Part shown: in pieces, positions 1 to 8,222 of the stretch | Position numbering within the stretch: the stretch's first letter is position 1 | How the letters are laid out: every line of letters starts with the position of its first letter | Assembly: GCF_012641335.1 (NCBI RefSeq) | Contig: NZ_JABAID010000028.1 | Span: 1 to 34,333, forward strand | DNA: 34,333 nucleotides | Direction of reading: 5' to 3' | Origin: Novosphingobium sp. ERN07 | Lineage (GTDB): Bacteria; Pseudomonadota; Alphaproteobacteria; Sphingomonadales; Sphingomonadaceae | Notes under the pieces: generated by a model | Databases searched by the model: none | Seen by the model: only the letters and a program-made list of their open reading frames with translations | Told to the model about the DNA's origin: nothing | Translations under genes and position numbers: made by a program

Positions 1-48
1 TCGACGAATCGCTATATCAGTCAATGACATAGATCAGGCCTTCCATGG

Positions 49-83
49 CGAGGCCCCCACCCTTGGGGGCCTCGTGCATTTTT
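49..83 (+). terminator. Rho-independent terminator of a gene left of the window
   Basis: An 11-bp perfect stem (49-59 with 64-74) with a CCCT loop is followed by ATTTTT on the plus strand. The T-run lies only on this side, so it should end a plus-strand transcript entering from the left. Short open frames end at about 25-33, but too little is present to identify the gene. Confidence 0.75.
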
Positions 84-225
84 GGACCGGCTATTTTTGA
101 GAAAGGCCCCACTTCTGCCCGAGCTTTCATGGCATGAAGTGAGATTTCACGAGCCGGATGACCCAAAAAATACCCCGGATTTCAGCGGTTTGTAAAGCTG
201 TCGGGGATGTCCTGAGACCGAGAAT

Positions 226-299
226 TGGAGCGGGTAGCGGGAATCGAACCCGCCTAGCTAGCTTGGAAGGCTAGTGCATTACCACTATGCTATACCCGC
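226..299 (-). tRNA. tRNA-Gly (anticodon TCC), CCA encoded
   Basis: On the minus strand this 74-nt stretch folds as a tRNA. The acceptor stem GCGGGTA (299-293) pairs with TACCCGC (236-230). The anticodon stem CTAGC/GCTAG encloses the loop CTTCCAA with anticodon TCC. The T-arm is GCGGG-TTCGATT-CCCGC. The discriminator base is T, and CCA is encoded at 228-226. It reads GGA and GGG codons. The gene stands alone; 84-225 on its 3' side holds nothing else I can recognise. Confidence 0.97.
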
Positions 300-401
300 T
301 CAGAGCAACGAGGCGATTGTGCCCCCGTCATGTGGTGGCGGGCGATTGCCACGGTAGGGGCGGTTTCGTCAACCTTGCAATTTCCCTGTAGGGCGAGGTG
401 C

Positions 402-430
402 TTGACTATAGCGATAAAAGATATATCTTA
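402..430 (+). promoter_or_regulatory. Promoter with overlapping palindromic operator
   Basis: TTGACT (402-407) is followed after 17 bp by ATCTTA (425-430), a plausible -35/-10 pair upstream of the DUF2218 gene at 462. The perfect 12-bp palindrome AAGATATATCTT (418-429) overlaps the -10 region, as a repressor site would. The GATATATC core resembles sites of PadR-family regulators such as the metal-responsive YqjI. That assignment is inference; no PadR gene lies in the window. Confidence 0.45.
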
Positions 431-461
431 GATCGAACATGAACTCTGCGAAAGTAATCTA

Positions 462-752
462 ATGTCTGCCAGCCAAGCCATTGTTCCTACCGCCAGCGCC
501 AGCCGCTATCTCCAGCAACTGTGCAAGCACTGGGGGCACAAGTTTGAAGTCAGCTTTGACCCGCAGCAGGGCCGCGTGGCTTTGCCATTTGGTCCGGTGG
601 AACTGAAGGCCACTGATTCGGCGTTGGAAGTCAACTGCCGGATCGAAGGGGATGGCGATCTTGAAAGGATGCAGCAGGTGGTGGCTGATCACCTGAACCG
701 CTTTGCGCATCGCGAAGGCGAACTGGCCTTCGATTGGCAACCTGTCGCCTGA
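462..752 (+). CDS. DUF2218 domain-containing protein
   Basis: A 96-residue protein that is essentially one DUF2218 domain. It shows the family's ASRYLQQLCKHWGHK stretch near the N-terminus, a middle PFGPVEL segment, and the C-terminal part with HLNRFAHREGELAFDW. No signal peptide or membrane segment is visible. The biochemical function of the family is unknown; from general knowledge its members often lie near siderophore-interacting proteins and PadR regulators, which suggests a link to iron. Here it is a single gene between tRNA-Gly and a FAH-type hydrolase, behind a palindromic promoter. The ATG at 462 has only a weak ribosome-binding site (GCGAAAG), but the N-terminus matches the usual domain start. 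Confidence 0.85.
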   Translation: MSASQAIVPTASASRYLQQLCKHWGHKFEVSFDPQQGRVALPFGPVELKATDSALEVNCRIEGDGDLERMQQVVADHLNRFAHREGELAFDWQPVA

Positions 753-849
753 TCCATATGCGAAATTGATGATTTCCAATCAAAAGCATTGCTTTGCGGC
801 AAGCTTGGCGCGGCGCTAGGTCCGGTTCCAAGCAAACCGGGAGAAAGCG

Positions 850-1794
850 ATGCGTCTGGCAACCTTGAACGATGGAACGCGCGATGGGCGTCTGGTGGTG
901 GTTTCGCCAGACGGTACGCACTATGCGTCCGCGTCCGTGGCAACGCTGCAGCAGGCGATTGAGGATTGGGACGCGGTAGGCGCTGCGCTTGCCGTGATCG
1001 ATCACTTTCCCGATCTGCTTGATGCCGCTCAAGTGTTGGCCCCGTTACCCCGCGCGTGGCAATGGCTCGATGGTTCGGCGTTTCAGAGCCACGGCGATCT
1101 GATGGATGCCGTGCTGGGCATTACCAAGCCCAAGACCGATCTTCCGCTGATGTATCAGGGCATGTCGGACACGTTTCTGGCCCCGTTGGCGGATGCTCGG
1201 TTCCCTTCGGAAGATCTTGGCATCGATTTCGAGGGCGAATTCGGCGTCATCGTCGATGCCGTACCGATGGGCACCAGTGCAGCCGATGCGATGGCGCACA
1301 TCAAGCTGATCGTGCAGATCAACGATTGGTCCTTGCGCACGCTGGCCGGGCCGGAAATGAAGACCGGGTTCGGGTGGGTAGGGGCAAAGCCTGCCTGCGG
1401 CATGGCACCTTTGGCCATCACGCCAGATGAACTGGGCGATAGCTGGGCCGATGGGCGTGTGGGCCTGAACCTGCTGGTGGACTGGAACGGAAAACGCTTT
1501 GGCGCGGCCAACGGCGCGGCGATGGGCTTTGGTTTCCACGAACTCGTCGCCCACGCCGCGCGCACGCGCGATCTGGTGGCAGGCACGGTGATCGGTTCGG
1601 GCACCGTGTCTAACACGAACTTCCGCGAAATCGGCTCATCCTGCATCGCAGAACGGCGCGGGATCGAAGTGCTGGACCTTGGCGAGCCGAAGACCGCGTT
1701 CATGGCATTTGGCGATACGGTGCGGATGGAGGCAGTCGACCGCGCGGGGCGCGCGCCCTTCGGTGTGCTTGCGCAAAGGGTCGTGAAGGCCTGA
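850..1794 (+). CDS. Fumarylacetoacetate hydrolase family protein
   Basis: A 314-residue FAH-superfamily enzyme. Members cleave C-C bonds in acylpyruvates or hydrate and decarboxylate diacids, often in the lower part of aromatic catabolism, with a Mg2+ or Mn2+ bound by acidic residues. Visible family marks are the DFEGEFGVIVD segment (about residues 127-137) and QINDWSLR (about 155-162), which hold metal-ligand acids, plus the glycine-rich GTVIGSGTVSN region (about 242-252) and IGSSCIAERR. The length fits the fumarylacetoacetase-like subgroup with an N-terminal extension. The start is supported by GGGAGAAAG just upstream of the ATG. The substrate cannot be told from sequence. A 62-bp gap with its own promoter separates it from the acyl-CoA synthetase. 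Confidence 0.88.
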   Translation: MRLATLNDGTRDGRLVVVSPDGTHYASASVATLQQAIEDWDAVGAALAVIDHFPDLLDAAQVLAPLPRAWQWLDGSAFQSHGDLMDAVLGITKPKTDLPLMYQGMSDTFLAPLADARFPSEDLGIDFEGEFGVIVDAVPMGTSAADAMAHIKLIVQINDWSLRTLAGPEMKTGFGWVGAKPACGMAPLAITPDELGDSWADGRVGLNLLVDWNGKRFGAANGAAMGFGFHELVAHAARTRDLVAGTVIGSGTVSNTNFREIGSSCIAERRGIEVLDLGEPKTAFMAFGDTVRMEAVDRAGRAPFGVLAQRVVKA

Positions 1795-1805
1795 GCCGAC
1801 GCCCC

Positions 1806-1833
1806 TTGCCCTTCCTTCGATAATTGTTATAGC
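1806..1833 (+). promoter_or_regulatory. Predicted sigma-70 type promoter of the NDP-forming acyl-CoA synthetase
   Basis: TTGCCC (1806-1811), a 16-bp spacer and TATAGC (1828-1833) lie just before a strong Shine-Dalgarno GGAGG (1847-1851) and the ATG at 1857. This is pattern recognition only. Confidence 0.4.
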
Positions 1834-1856
1834 GCATAGCGAAATCGGAGGATGCC

Positions 1857-3977
1857 ATGACCGTTGAGCCGAATCTCTCCCACGCTGCCCTGGACCGTTT
1901 CCTGCGCCCGCAATCCGTCGCCGTCGTCGGCGCGTCGGACAAGCCGGGCGCCCTGGGCGCGACCTTGCTGACCAACCTTGATCGCAATGGCTATGCCGGC
2001 ACGGTCTATCCGGTGAATCCCAAGCGTGAAGAGATCATGGGCAAGCGCTGCTACCCCTCGGTCGATGCGCTGCCCGAAGGCGTGGATGTGGCGGTTTTGG
2101 CGATCCCGCGCGTCGGCGTGCTCGATGCGGTAAAGGGCCTGGCCGCGCGCAAGTGCGGCGGCGTTGTGATCTTTTCGGCGGGCTTTGCCGAAGGCGGCGA
2201 GGAAGGCCTTGCCGAACAGCGCGAAATCGCGCGGATCGCGCATGAAGCGGGCATGGTGGTCGAAGGGCCGAACTGCCTTGGTCTGGTCAACTATGTCGAC
2301 CGCATCCCGCTGACGTTCGTGGAAACCAACGCGGTGCCGCCCGGCGGAAAGCGCGCCATTGGCATCGTTTCGCAATCGGGTGCGATGGCGGCAGTGCTGG
2401 GCACCATGCTGCTGGCGCGCGATGCGGGCGTTTCCTATTCGGTGTCGACCGGCAACGAAGCCGCCAGCGGCGTTGAAGATTATGTGAACTGGCTGGTCGA
2501 TCAGGACGATACGCATGTGATCGCCATGATCGTGGAGCAGTTCCGCAAACCGCAGGCCTTCCTTGCTGCAGCAAAGCGCGCGAAGGCCGCGGGCAAGCCG
2601 GTGGTGCTGCTGCATCCGGGCAAGTCCAGCGCAGCGCGCGAATCCGCCGCCACGCACACTGGCGCAATGGCAGGCGATTACAAGCTGATGCGGGCGATGG
2701 TGGCGCGCGCGGGCGTGATCTTTGCCGAAACGCTGGAAGAACTGGGCGACATTGCCGAAATCGCTGTGCGTTGCCCGGCGCTGCCTTCGGGCAAAACGGC
2801 GGTTCTGGGGGAATCGGGTGCGTTCAAGGCGCTGACGCTGGATCTGGCGGAGGAACTGGACCTGCCGCTGGCCGACCTGCACGACGAGGATTCACCGCTG
2901 CTGCGGGCTGCCTTGCCGCCGTTCGTGCCGGTTTCCAATCCGCTCGACATTACTGCGCAAGGTCTGTCGGAACCTGCGATCTACACCCGCTGCATCGAAG
3001 CGCTGCTGGATGATGATCGCGTGGGCACGGTCTTTGCCGGGATCATTCAGGCCGAGGCGATCACCTGTGCGATCAAGTTTCCCGCCATTCTTGCTGCGGT
3101 TGAAGGCAAGGTGCTGACCAAGCCGGTGATCTTCGCCGGGCTGGATGAAGGCGCAGACGTTCCGGCAGAGCGCATTGCCGCGCTGCGGGCGGCGGGCATT
3201 CCGTGGTTCCCCACCACCGAACGCGCATTGCGCGCTGTTACGCGGCTGACGCATTGGGCGGCGCAGGACTTGTCGGTGAATGACCTTCCCGCAACGCCGC
3301 TGACCGGGCTGGATGTGGTTTCGGGTGTGATCCCCGAATACAAGTCCAAGGATCTGCTGGGGCCGATTGGCGTGTCGTTCCCCAAGGGCGGTTTCGCGGC
3401 CAGCGCCGATGCGGCGGTCGCGGCGGCGGATGCTGTGGGTTATCCGGTGGCGATGAAGGCACAGGCCGCCGCGCTTGGCCACAAGAGCGATGCAGGCGGG
3501 GTGATCCTGAATCTTGCCGACGGCGCCGCGGTGCGTGAGGCGTGGGAGCGCATTCACGCCAATGTCGCTGCCTATTCGGCAAGCATCACGCTTGACGGCG
3601 TGCTGATCGAGGCGATGGGCAAGCGCGGCATGGAAATGATCGTCGGTGCCAAGAACGATCCCGAATGGGGACCGGTGGTGCTGGCAGGCTTTGGCGGCGT
3701 GACTGCTGAAATCCTGCAGGACGTGCGCCTGCTGACGGCGGACCTGACGCAGGAAGCGGTTGAAGCCGAACTGATGAAGCTGAAGAGCGCTGCGCTGCTC
3801 ACCGGCTATCGCGGTTCGCCCGCGCTGGACGTCCCTGCGCTGGCAGCGCTGATCGTCAAGGTCGGGCAGGTGCTGCGCGCGGAACCTTCGATCCGCGAAA
3901 TCGACCTGAACCCGGTGATCCTGCATCCCAAGGGCGAGGGTGTGATCGCGCTGGATGCGCTGATGCTGGTGGATTGA
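1857..3977 (+). CDS. Acetate--CoA ligase family protein (NDP-forming, fused alpha-beta)
   Basis: A 706-residue NDP-forming acyl-CoA synthetase. These enzymes make an acyl-CoA from a carboxylic acid, CoA and ATP through a phosphohistidine, releasing ADP. An N-terminal CoA-binding Rossmann domain starts with SVAVVGASDKPGALG. It is followed by succinyl-CoA-ligase-like domains with the phosphohistidine motif THTGAMAG (His267). A C-terminal ATP-grasp domain (about 480-706) contains GYPVAMKAQAAALGHKSDAGG and ends with EIDLNPVILHP. Alpha and beta parts are fused in one chain. In Sphingobium the feruloyl-CoA synthetase FerA belongs to this family, so an aromatic acid substrate is possible. The usual partner ferB is not beside it, so I do not use that name. 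GGAGG fixes the start. Confidence 0.9.
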   Translation: MTVEPNLSHAALDRFLRPQSVAVVGASDKPGALGATLLTNLDRNGYAGTVYPVNPKREEIMGKRCYPSVDALPEGVDVAVLAIPRVGVLDAVKGLAARKCGGVVIFSAGFAEGGEEGLAEQREIARIAHEAGMVVEGPNCLGLVNYVDRIPLTFVETNAVPPGGKRAIGIVSQSGAMAAVLGTMLLARDAGVSYSVSTGNEAASGVEDYVNWLVDQDDTHVIAMIVEQFRKPQAFLAAAKRAKAAGKPVVLLHPGKSSAARESAATHTGAMAGDYKLMRAMVARAGVIFAETLEELGDIAEIAVRCPALPSGKTAVLGESGAFKALTLDLAEELDLPLADLHDEDSPLLRAALPPFVPVSNPLDITAQGLSEPAIYTRCIEALLDDDRVGTVFAGIIQAEAITCAIKFPAILAAVEGKVLTKPVIFAGLDEGADVPAERIAALRAAGIPWFPTTERALRAVTRLTHWAAQDLSVNDLPATPLTGLDVVSGVIPEYKSKDLLGPIGVSFPKGGFAASADAAVAAADAVGYPVAMKAQAAALGHKSDAGGVILNLADGAAVREAWERIHANVAAYSASITLDGVLIEAMGKRGMEMIVGAKNDPEWGPVVLAGFGGVTAEILQDVRLLTADLTQEAVEAELMKLKSAALLTGYRGSPALDVPALAALIVKVGQVLRAEPSIREIDLNPVILHPKGEGVIALDALMLVD

Positions 3978-3995
3978 AACCAGTCGGGTGTTTGA

Positions 3996-4024
3996 AAAAG
4001 GGCGGTCCGCTAGGCCGCCCTTTT
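3996..4024. terminator. Bidirectional terminator between converging genes
   Basis: AAAAGGGCGG (3996-4005) pairs with CCGCCCTTTT (4015-4024), with further weak pairs inside. A-run and T-run flank the stem, so it can work on both strands. It lies between the stops of the synthetase (3977, plus) and the PhyH-type gene (4030, minus). Confidence 0.85.
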
Positions 4025-4029
4025 GCGTT

Positions 4030-4701
4030 TCAAATGCCGGCCCACTCAAGCTTGTTGGGCAAGCTCGTCGCGGCGTAATCAACTTGTAGAACCCGGCGAC
4101 GGTTCGGATTTTGTGCTTTTTCCGAAGCGTGGAGGATCGGTGTCGAATAAAGCCAGACGTCACCAGTAAGGGCGGTACAGGTCAGTATACCGCATCGCTG
4201 CACTGTTTCTGCAATTTCGCCTTCAGGGATTCTGCCCAAACGATGTGAACCGGGCGCAATCAAGAGCGGCGCATTCTCACTGATCACGTCGTCCAGATGG
4301 ATTCGCAAAGTCACCATCCTTTCCAATAGACTTATCGGAGGGGCAACGTGCGGGATGCCCTGCTTGATCGTCCAAGGTCCGAAGCCGGGCGTGTCTATTC
4401 GCTGTTGGACGCAAATTGTCCTGTCCTGATGCCAGCCAAGGGACCAATTGGTGGCCGCAGATTTGTCAAAGAGGATAGCGCGCACCGGCATAGCGCCTTG
4501 ACCGATGGCACGTTCGGCCGCTGAGGCCATCACAGTTCCCGATCCAATCAGCCTTGTAAGACCGGAAAGTCCCCGCAATCTTAAACCTGCATTGTCTGCG
4601 GGAAGCGCCTCAACAATTGCAAGAAGGTCGCTAAGGATCGGAACGGCCGCTCCGCGAAGCTGGGCTGCGCCTGATTTGGTGAACTGGTCCAGATCGTACA
4701 T
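4030..4701 (-). CDS. Phytanoyl-CoA dioxygenase (PhyH) family protein
   Basis: A 223-residue Fe(II)/2-oxoglutarate-dependent oxygenase. The facial triad is visible as HQD (His91, Asp93) and His191 in TPILHAS, and Arg residues at 201-203 probably bind the 2-oxoglutarate carboxylate. APGSHRLG is also typical. The substrate is unknown; the family hydroxylates lipids, amino acids and small metabolites. The gene begins 9 bp after apt in the same direction, with only a weak ribosome-binding site inside the apt end, so translation may be coupled. Codon use is less GC-rich than in the neighbours (for example TTA AGA TTG at codons 40-42), which hints at acquisition by transfer. Confidence 0.82.
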   Translation of the reverse strand: MYDLDQFTKSGAAQLRGAAVPILSDLLAIVEALPADNAGLRLRGLSGLTRLIGSGTVMASAAERAIGQGAMPVRAILFDKSAATNWSLGWHQDRTICVQQRIDTPGFGPWTIKQGIPHVAPPISLLERMVTLRIHLDDVISENAPLLIAPGSHRLGRIPEGEIAETVQRCGILTCTALTGDVWLYSTPILHASEKAQNPNRRRVLQVDYAATSLPNKLEWAGI

Positions 4702-4710
4702 CTCTGCGTA

Positions 4711-5247
4711 TCAGTGCCCCGGAAAGTCCATCAGCGCCTCTACCGTCAACCCTGCATCGCGCAGGCGGGCGGCACCGTGAAGGTCGGGCAGGTCGATCAC
4801 GAAAAGGGCGTGGCTCACGGCGGCTCCTGCCGTGCGGAGCAGCTCAGCGGCGGCAAGGGCAGTGCCGCCGGTGGCGATGAGATCATCGACGATGATCACG
4901 CGCTGGCCTTCGTGAATGGCTGTTGGGTCGATTTCCAGCCGGTCGCGTCCGTATTCGAGCGCATAGTCTATGCCGATGGTCGGGACCGGCAGCTTGCCGG
5001 GTTTGCGCACGGGGATGAAGCCCAAGCCCATGCGCGCGGCAACGGCGGCTCCGAAGATGAAACCGCGCGCTTCCATGCCAGCGATGGCTTCGGCCCCGGC
5101 GTTGCGGGCCATATCGGCAAGATGGTCGATGGTGGCAGACAGGCCTTCGCCGTGCGCGATCAGTGTGGTGATATCGCGGAACAGGATGCCGGGGGCAGGG
5201 AAGTCCGGCACGGTGCGGACGAGGTGCTTGAGATCGTCGGGTGTCAT
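4711..5247 (-). CDS. apt: Adenine phosphoribosyltransferase
   Basis: A 178-residue APRT that salvages adenine: adenine plus PRPP gives AMP and pyrophosphate in the cytoplasm. Marks are the N-terminal VRTVPDFPAPGILFRDITTL, the MEARGFIFG segment, the flexible-loop region RKPGKLP, and the PRPP-binding motif VIIVDDLIATGGTA. The length matches the family (about 180). I chose the ATG at 5247 because GAGAAAG precedes it at proper distance and MTPDDLKHLVR begins where homologues begin. In-frame starts further upstream (5277, 5400) would add residues with no family match and run into the petC terminator. It lies downstream of petABC, with the PhyH gene following. Confidence 0.95.
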   Translation of the reverse strand: MTPDDLKHLVRTVPDFPAPGILFRDITTLIAHGEGLSATIDHLADMARNAGAEAIAGMEARGFIFGAAVAARMGLGFIPVRKPGKLPVPTIGIDYALEYGRDRLEIDPTAIHEGQRVIIVDDLIATGGTALAAAELLRTAGAAVSHALFVIDLPDLHGAARLRDAGLTVEALMDFPGH

Positions 5248-5303
5248 GGCGGGCTTTCTCGCTGCTCGATCTTGCATTGGCATGACGAAAGCCTGACGCA
5301 AAG

Positions 5304-5331
5304 AAAAAGGCCACCGTTTCCGGTGGCCTTT
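5304..5331 (-). terminator. Rho-independent terminator of petABC
   Basis: AAAGGCCACCG (5306-5316) and CGGTGGCCTTT (5321-5331) form an 11-bp perfect stem with a 4-nt loop. On the minus strand a run of T follows (complement of 5304-5308). It ends the petABC transcript 26 bp after the petC stop, before the start of apt. Confidence 0.88.
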
Positions 5332-5356
5332 GTTCGTTTCGCCGGAGGCAGAACGA

Positions 5357-6172
5357 TCAGTGCTTATCAGCCCAGACGTTCTTCTTGGCGAGATAGGCAA
5401 GGACGGTTGCCGCCAGCAGGAAGCCGAGCACGGCCCAGCCGGTCTGCTTGCGCTTGTCCATCTTCGGTTCGGCGGTCCAGATCAGGAAGGCCGAGACGTC
5501 TTCCGCCATCTGTTCGACGGTTGCCTTGGTGCCATCCGAATAGGTCACCTGACCTTCGCCGGTCAGCGGCGCGGGCATGGAGAGGTTCAGGTTGGCGAAG
5601 TAGGGGTTGTAGTGCAGGCCATCCGGGGTCTTGGCGTCCGGGAACTTCTTGAGAAGTTCGGCGGGCTGTTCCTGATAGCCGGTCAGCAGCGAGGCCACAT
5701 AGGCACCGCCATCGTGACGCGCCTTGGTGATCAGCGACAGATCTGGCGGGCTGCCCTGACCGGCGTAGTACACGACCGGGAAGAAATCCGACGGGATGTT
5801 GTCACGCTCTGCGCGTTCGCCGCTCTTCGGATCGAAGGTCGGCTGCTTGGTGCCCCACTGCTTGGCAATCGCCTTCACTTCGGCTTCCGAGTAGCCGAGA
5901 GCGGCCAGATCGCGGAAGGCAACGTGCTTGAGCGAGTGACAGGTGGCGCAGACTTCCTTGTAAACCTGGAAGCCACGCTGGAGCTGCGCCTTGTCGAACT
6001 TGCCGAAGGCGCCATCGCTGGCGAAGTGCACCTTCTTGGGGTGGAGATGGAACTCGTGCTCTGCCGTGGGGGCAGCGGGTTCGGTAATCGCGGAGTAGGC
6101 GCCGTTGCCGAACGACCAGAGCAGCGCGACGGCGAAGAACAGGCCTACCAGGGGGCCAAAAAGACGGACCAT
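5357..6172 (-). CDS. petC: Cytochrome c1 of the bc1 complex
   Basis: A 271-residue haem c subunit of ubiquinol:cytochrome c oxidoreductase, passing electrons from the Rieske protein to soluble cytochrome c. It has an N-terminal hydrophobic signal or anchor (about 5-20), the haem motif CATCH (Cys75, Cys78, His79), and the distal Met ligand within NLNLSMPAPL (Met199). A C-terminal membrane anchor spans about 244-262 and ends in a short cytoplasmic tail. It is the last gene of petABC, 30 bp after petB, and a strong terminator follows. Unlike the fused petBC genes of some rhizobia, it is a separate gene. Confidence 0.97.
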   Translation of the reverse strand: MVRLFGPLVGLFFAVALLWSFGNGAYSAITEPAAPTAEHEFHLHPKKVHFASDGAFGKFDKAQLQRGFQVYKEVCATCHSLKHVAFRDLAALGYSEAEVKAIAKQWGTKQPTFDPKSGERAERDNIPSDFFPVVYYAGQGSPPDLSLITKARHDGGAYVASLLTGYQEQPAELLKKFPDAKTPDGLHYNPYFANLNLSMPAPLTGEGQVTYSDGTKATVEQMAEDVSAFLIWTAEPKMDKRKQTGWAVLGFLLAATVLAYLAKKNVWADKH

Positions 6173-6202
6173 GAGGGTTCTCTTTCTCTTACGCTCTGGC
6201 TG

Positions 6203-7492
6203 TCAGGCAGCGGGGTTGGCGTTGAGCACGGCGCTCTCATCCTTGCCGAGCACGGCTTCGGTGATCGAGAACGGAAGCGGTTCCGGCTTTTCGATCGACG
6301 AGACGAGCGGGAGGATGATGAGGAAGTGCGCGAAGTAATACAGCGATGCCAGCTGGCTGAGCATCACATAGGGTTCCGCAGCCGGAGCGCCACCGCAGTA
6401 GAACAGCACGGCCATCGTCGGAATGAGACCGAACCAGAAGAACTTGCGGAACAGCGGACGGTAGTGGCCCGAACGCACCGGCGAGGTATCCAGCCAAGGC
6501 AGGAAGAACCACACCAGAATCGCGCCGAACATGGCGAGCACGCCCATCAGCTTGGCCGGGATGAAGAAGAAGTCATAAGTGAAGGCGCGCAGGATCGCGT
6601 AGAACGGCCAGAAGTACCATTCGGGAACGATGTGTGCGGGCGTGGAAAGCGGGTTTGCCGGAATGTAGTTGTCCGGGTGGCCCAGCGCGTTCGGTGCGAA
6701 GAACAAGATCGCGCAGTAGATCAGCAGGAACACGCCAAGTCCGAAGCCGTCCTTCGCCGTATAGTACGGGTGGAAGGGCACGGTATCGCTTTCGGCCTTC
6801 ACTTCAACGCCGGTCGGGTTCGACGAGCCGGGGATGTGCAGCGCCCAGATGTGCAGGATGATGACACCGGCAATCACGAACGGCAGCAGGAAGTGCAGCG
6901 AGAAGAAGCGGTTGAGCGCGGCGTTATCGGGTGCATAGCCGCCCAGCAGCCAGATCTGCAGCGGTTCGCCCACCACAGGGATCGCGCCGAACAGGCCGGT
7001 GATGACCTTGGCACCCCAGAACGACATCTGGCCCCAGGGCAGCACGTAGCCCATGAACGCCGTTGCCATCATCAGCAGGAAGATGACCACGCCGAGCAGC
7101 CAGATCATTTCGCGCGGGGCCTTGTACGATGAGTAGAAGAAGCCGCGGAAGATGTGGAGGTAGACGACCACGAAGAACGCCGAAGCGCCGTTTGCGTGCG
7201 CATAGCGCAGCATCCAGCCCCAGTTGACGTCACGCATGATGTGTTCGGTCGAATCGAAGGCCACCAGCGCGTTGGGCGCATAGTGCATGGCCAGAATGAC
7301 GCCCGTAACGATCTGAAGCACGAGGCAGAAACCGGCGAGAACGCCGAAGTTCCACATGTAGTTCAGGTTGCGCGGGACCGGATAACCGGCACCCACAGCG
7401 TTGTAGACGAAGCGGGGCAGCGGCAGCTTTTCGTCAAGCCACTGCGTCAGGCCGAAGGCCGGCTTGTATTCGTTTGCCCAGGGAAAGCTCAT
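6203..7492 (-). CDS. petB: Cytochrome b of the bc1 complex
   Basis: A 429-residue integral membrane subunit that carries the two b haems and both quinone sites of complex III. It has many hydrophobic helices and conserved stretches such as GWMLRYAHANGASAFF, VYLHIFRGFFY and GYVLPWGQMSFWGA, the Qo-site PEWYFWPFYAILR with its PEWY signature, and histidines in the second and fourth helices. I placed the start at the ATG at 7492, giving MSFPWANEY, because AGGACAGGAAAC directly precedes it. A TTG 15 bp upstream is in frame but has no support. The gene begins 11 bp after the petA stop. Confidence 0.97.
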   Translation of the reverse strand: MSFPWANEYKPAFGLTQWLDEKLPLPRFVYNAVGAGYPVPRNLNYMWNFGVLAGFCLVLQIVTGVILAMHYAPNALVAFDSTEHIMRDVNWGWMLRYAHANGASAFFVVVYLHIFRGFFYSSYKAPREMIWLLGVVIFLLMMATAFMGYVLPWGQMSFWGAKVITGLFGAIPVVGEPLQIWLLGGYAPDNAALNRFFSLHFLLPFVIAGVIILHIWALHIPGSSNPTGVEVKAESDTVPFHPYYTAKDGFGLGVFLLIYCAILFFAPNALGHPDNYIPANPLSTPAHIVPEWYFWPFYAILRAFTYDFFFIPAKLMGVLAMFGAILVWFFLPWLDTSPVRSGHYRPLFRKFFWFGLIPTMAVLFYCGGAPAAEPYVMLSQLASLYYFAHFLIILPLVSSIEKPEPLPFSITEAVLGKDESAVLNANPAA

Positions 7493-7503
7493 GTTTCCTG
7501 TCC

Positions 7504-8067
7504 TCAACCGATCTTCACGACAGTGTCGGAGATGAATGCATATTCGGGCACCTCAAGGTTCTTGGGTGCCGGACCCTTGCGGATGCGGGCGGCGGTATCA
7601 TAGTGCGAACCGTGGCAGGGGCAGAAATACCCGCCGAACTCGCCCTTCACTTCGCCTTCGCCCGCGCCCAGCGGCACGCAGCCGAGGTGGGTGCAGACGC
7701 CCATCGTGATCAGCCAGTTGGTCTTGCCTTCCTTGGTCCGCTCTTCCAGCGTCTGCGGATCGCGCAGCGAGGAGGCGTCAACCTTGTCGGCCGAAGCGAT
7801 TTCTTCCGGCGTCAGATTGCGGATGAAAACCGGCTGCTTGCGGAAAACCGCCTTGATCGCCTGGCCCGGAGTGATCGCAGAAATGTCGATCTCCGTCGAG
7901 CTTTGCGCCAGAACGTCCGCCGATGGCGCCATCTGACTTACCAGCGGAACCAGCACGGCAACGCCGCTTACCCCCGCAAAACTCACCGCCGCGATATTGA
8001 TGAAATCGCGCCGGCGCACGCCTTCTCCGGCTTCTGCCGAAGTGTCGATGCTCGCCTGTTCAGCCAT
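7504..8067 (-). CDS. petA: Rieske iron-sulfur subunit of the bc1 complex
   Basis: A 187-residue protein that takes electrons from ubiquinol through a [2Fe-2S] cluster. The N-terminus has twin arginines (RRRDF, about 18-22) followed by a hydrophobic stretch to about residue 43, as in Tat-exported Rieske proteins that keep the helix as anchor. The cluster motifs are CTHLGC (Cys125, His127, disulfide Cys130) and CPCHGS (Cys149, disulfide Cys151, His152). The ATG at 8067 has AGGGA upstream and gives normal family length. The frame extends upstream to 8250, but those residues look untranslated. It is the first gene of petABC. Confidence 0.96.
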   Translation of the reverse strand: MAEQASIDTSAEAGEGVRRRDFINIAAVSFAGVSGVAVLVPLVSQMAPSADVLAQSSTEIDISAITPGQAIKAVFRKQPVFIRNLTPEEIASADKVDASSLRDPQTLEERTKEGKTNWLITMGVCTHLGCVPLGAGEGEVKGEFGGYFCPCHGSHYDTAARIRKGPAPKNLEVPEYAFISDTVVKIG

Positions 8068-8222
8068 TGAAATTCCCTGCCTGCTGCCGCCGCGCGCGCG
8101 GATCGCACGCGGTCCAACTTGCCCTCGTGGAACGGATCGGGATGGCCGGACCGGCGCAACCTGAACCGCACGGGAGCCGGGCACGCGCAAAAACGCCATA
8201 CCAGCCCCCACTTGGCGCGCCT

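Noticed and set aside
5330..7132. 600-codon open frame on the plus strand
   Set aside because: It runs antisense to petC and petB, whose haem and quinone motifs are clear. The peptide is rich in Arg, Glu and Gln without family marks, as is usual for antisense frames in GC-rich DNA.
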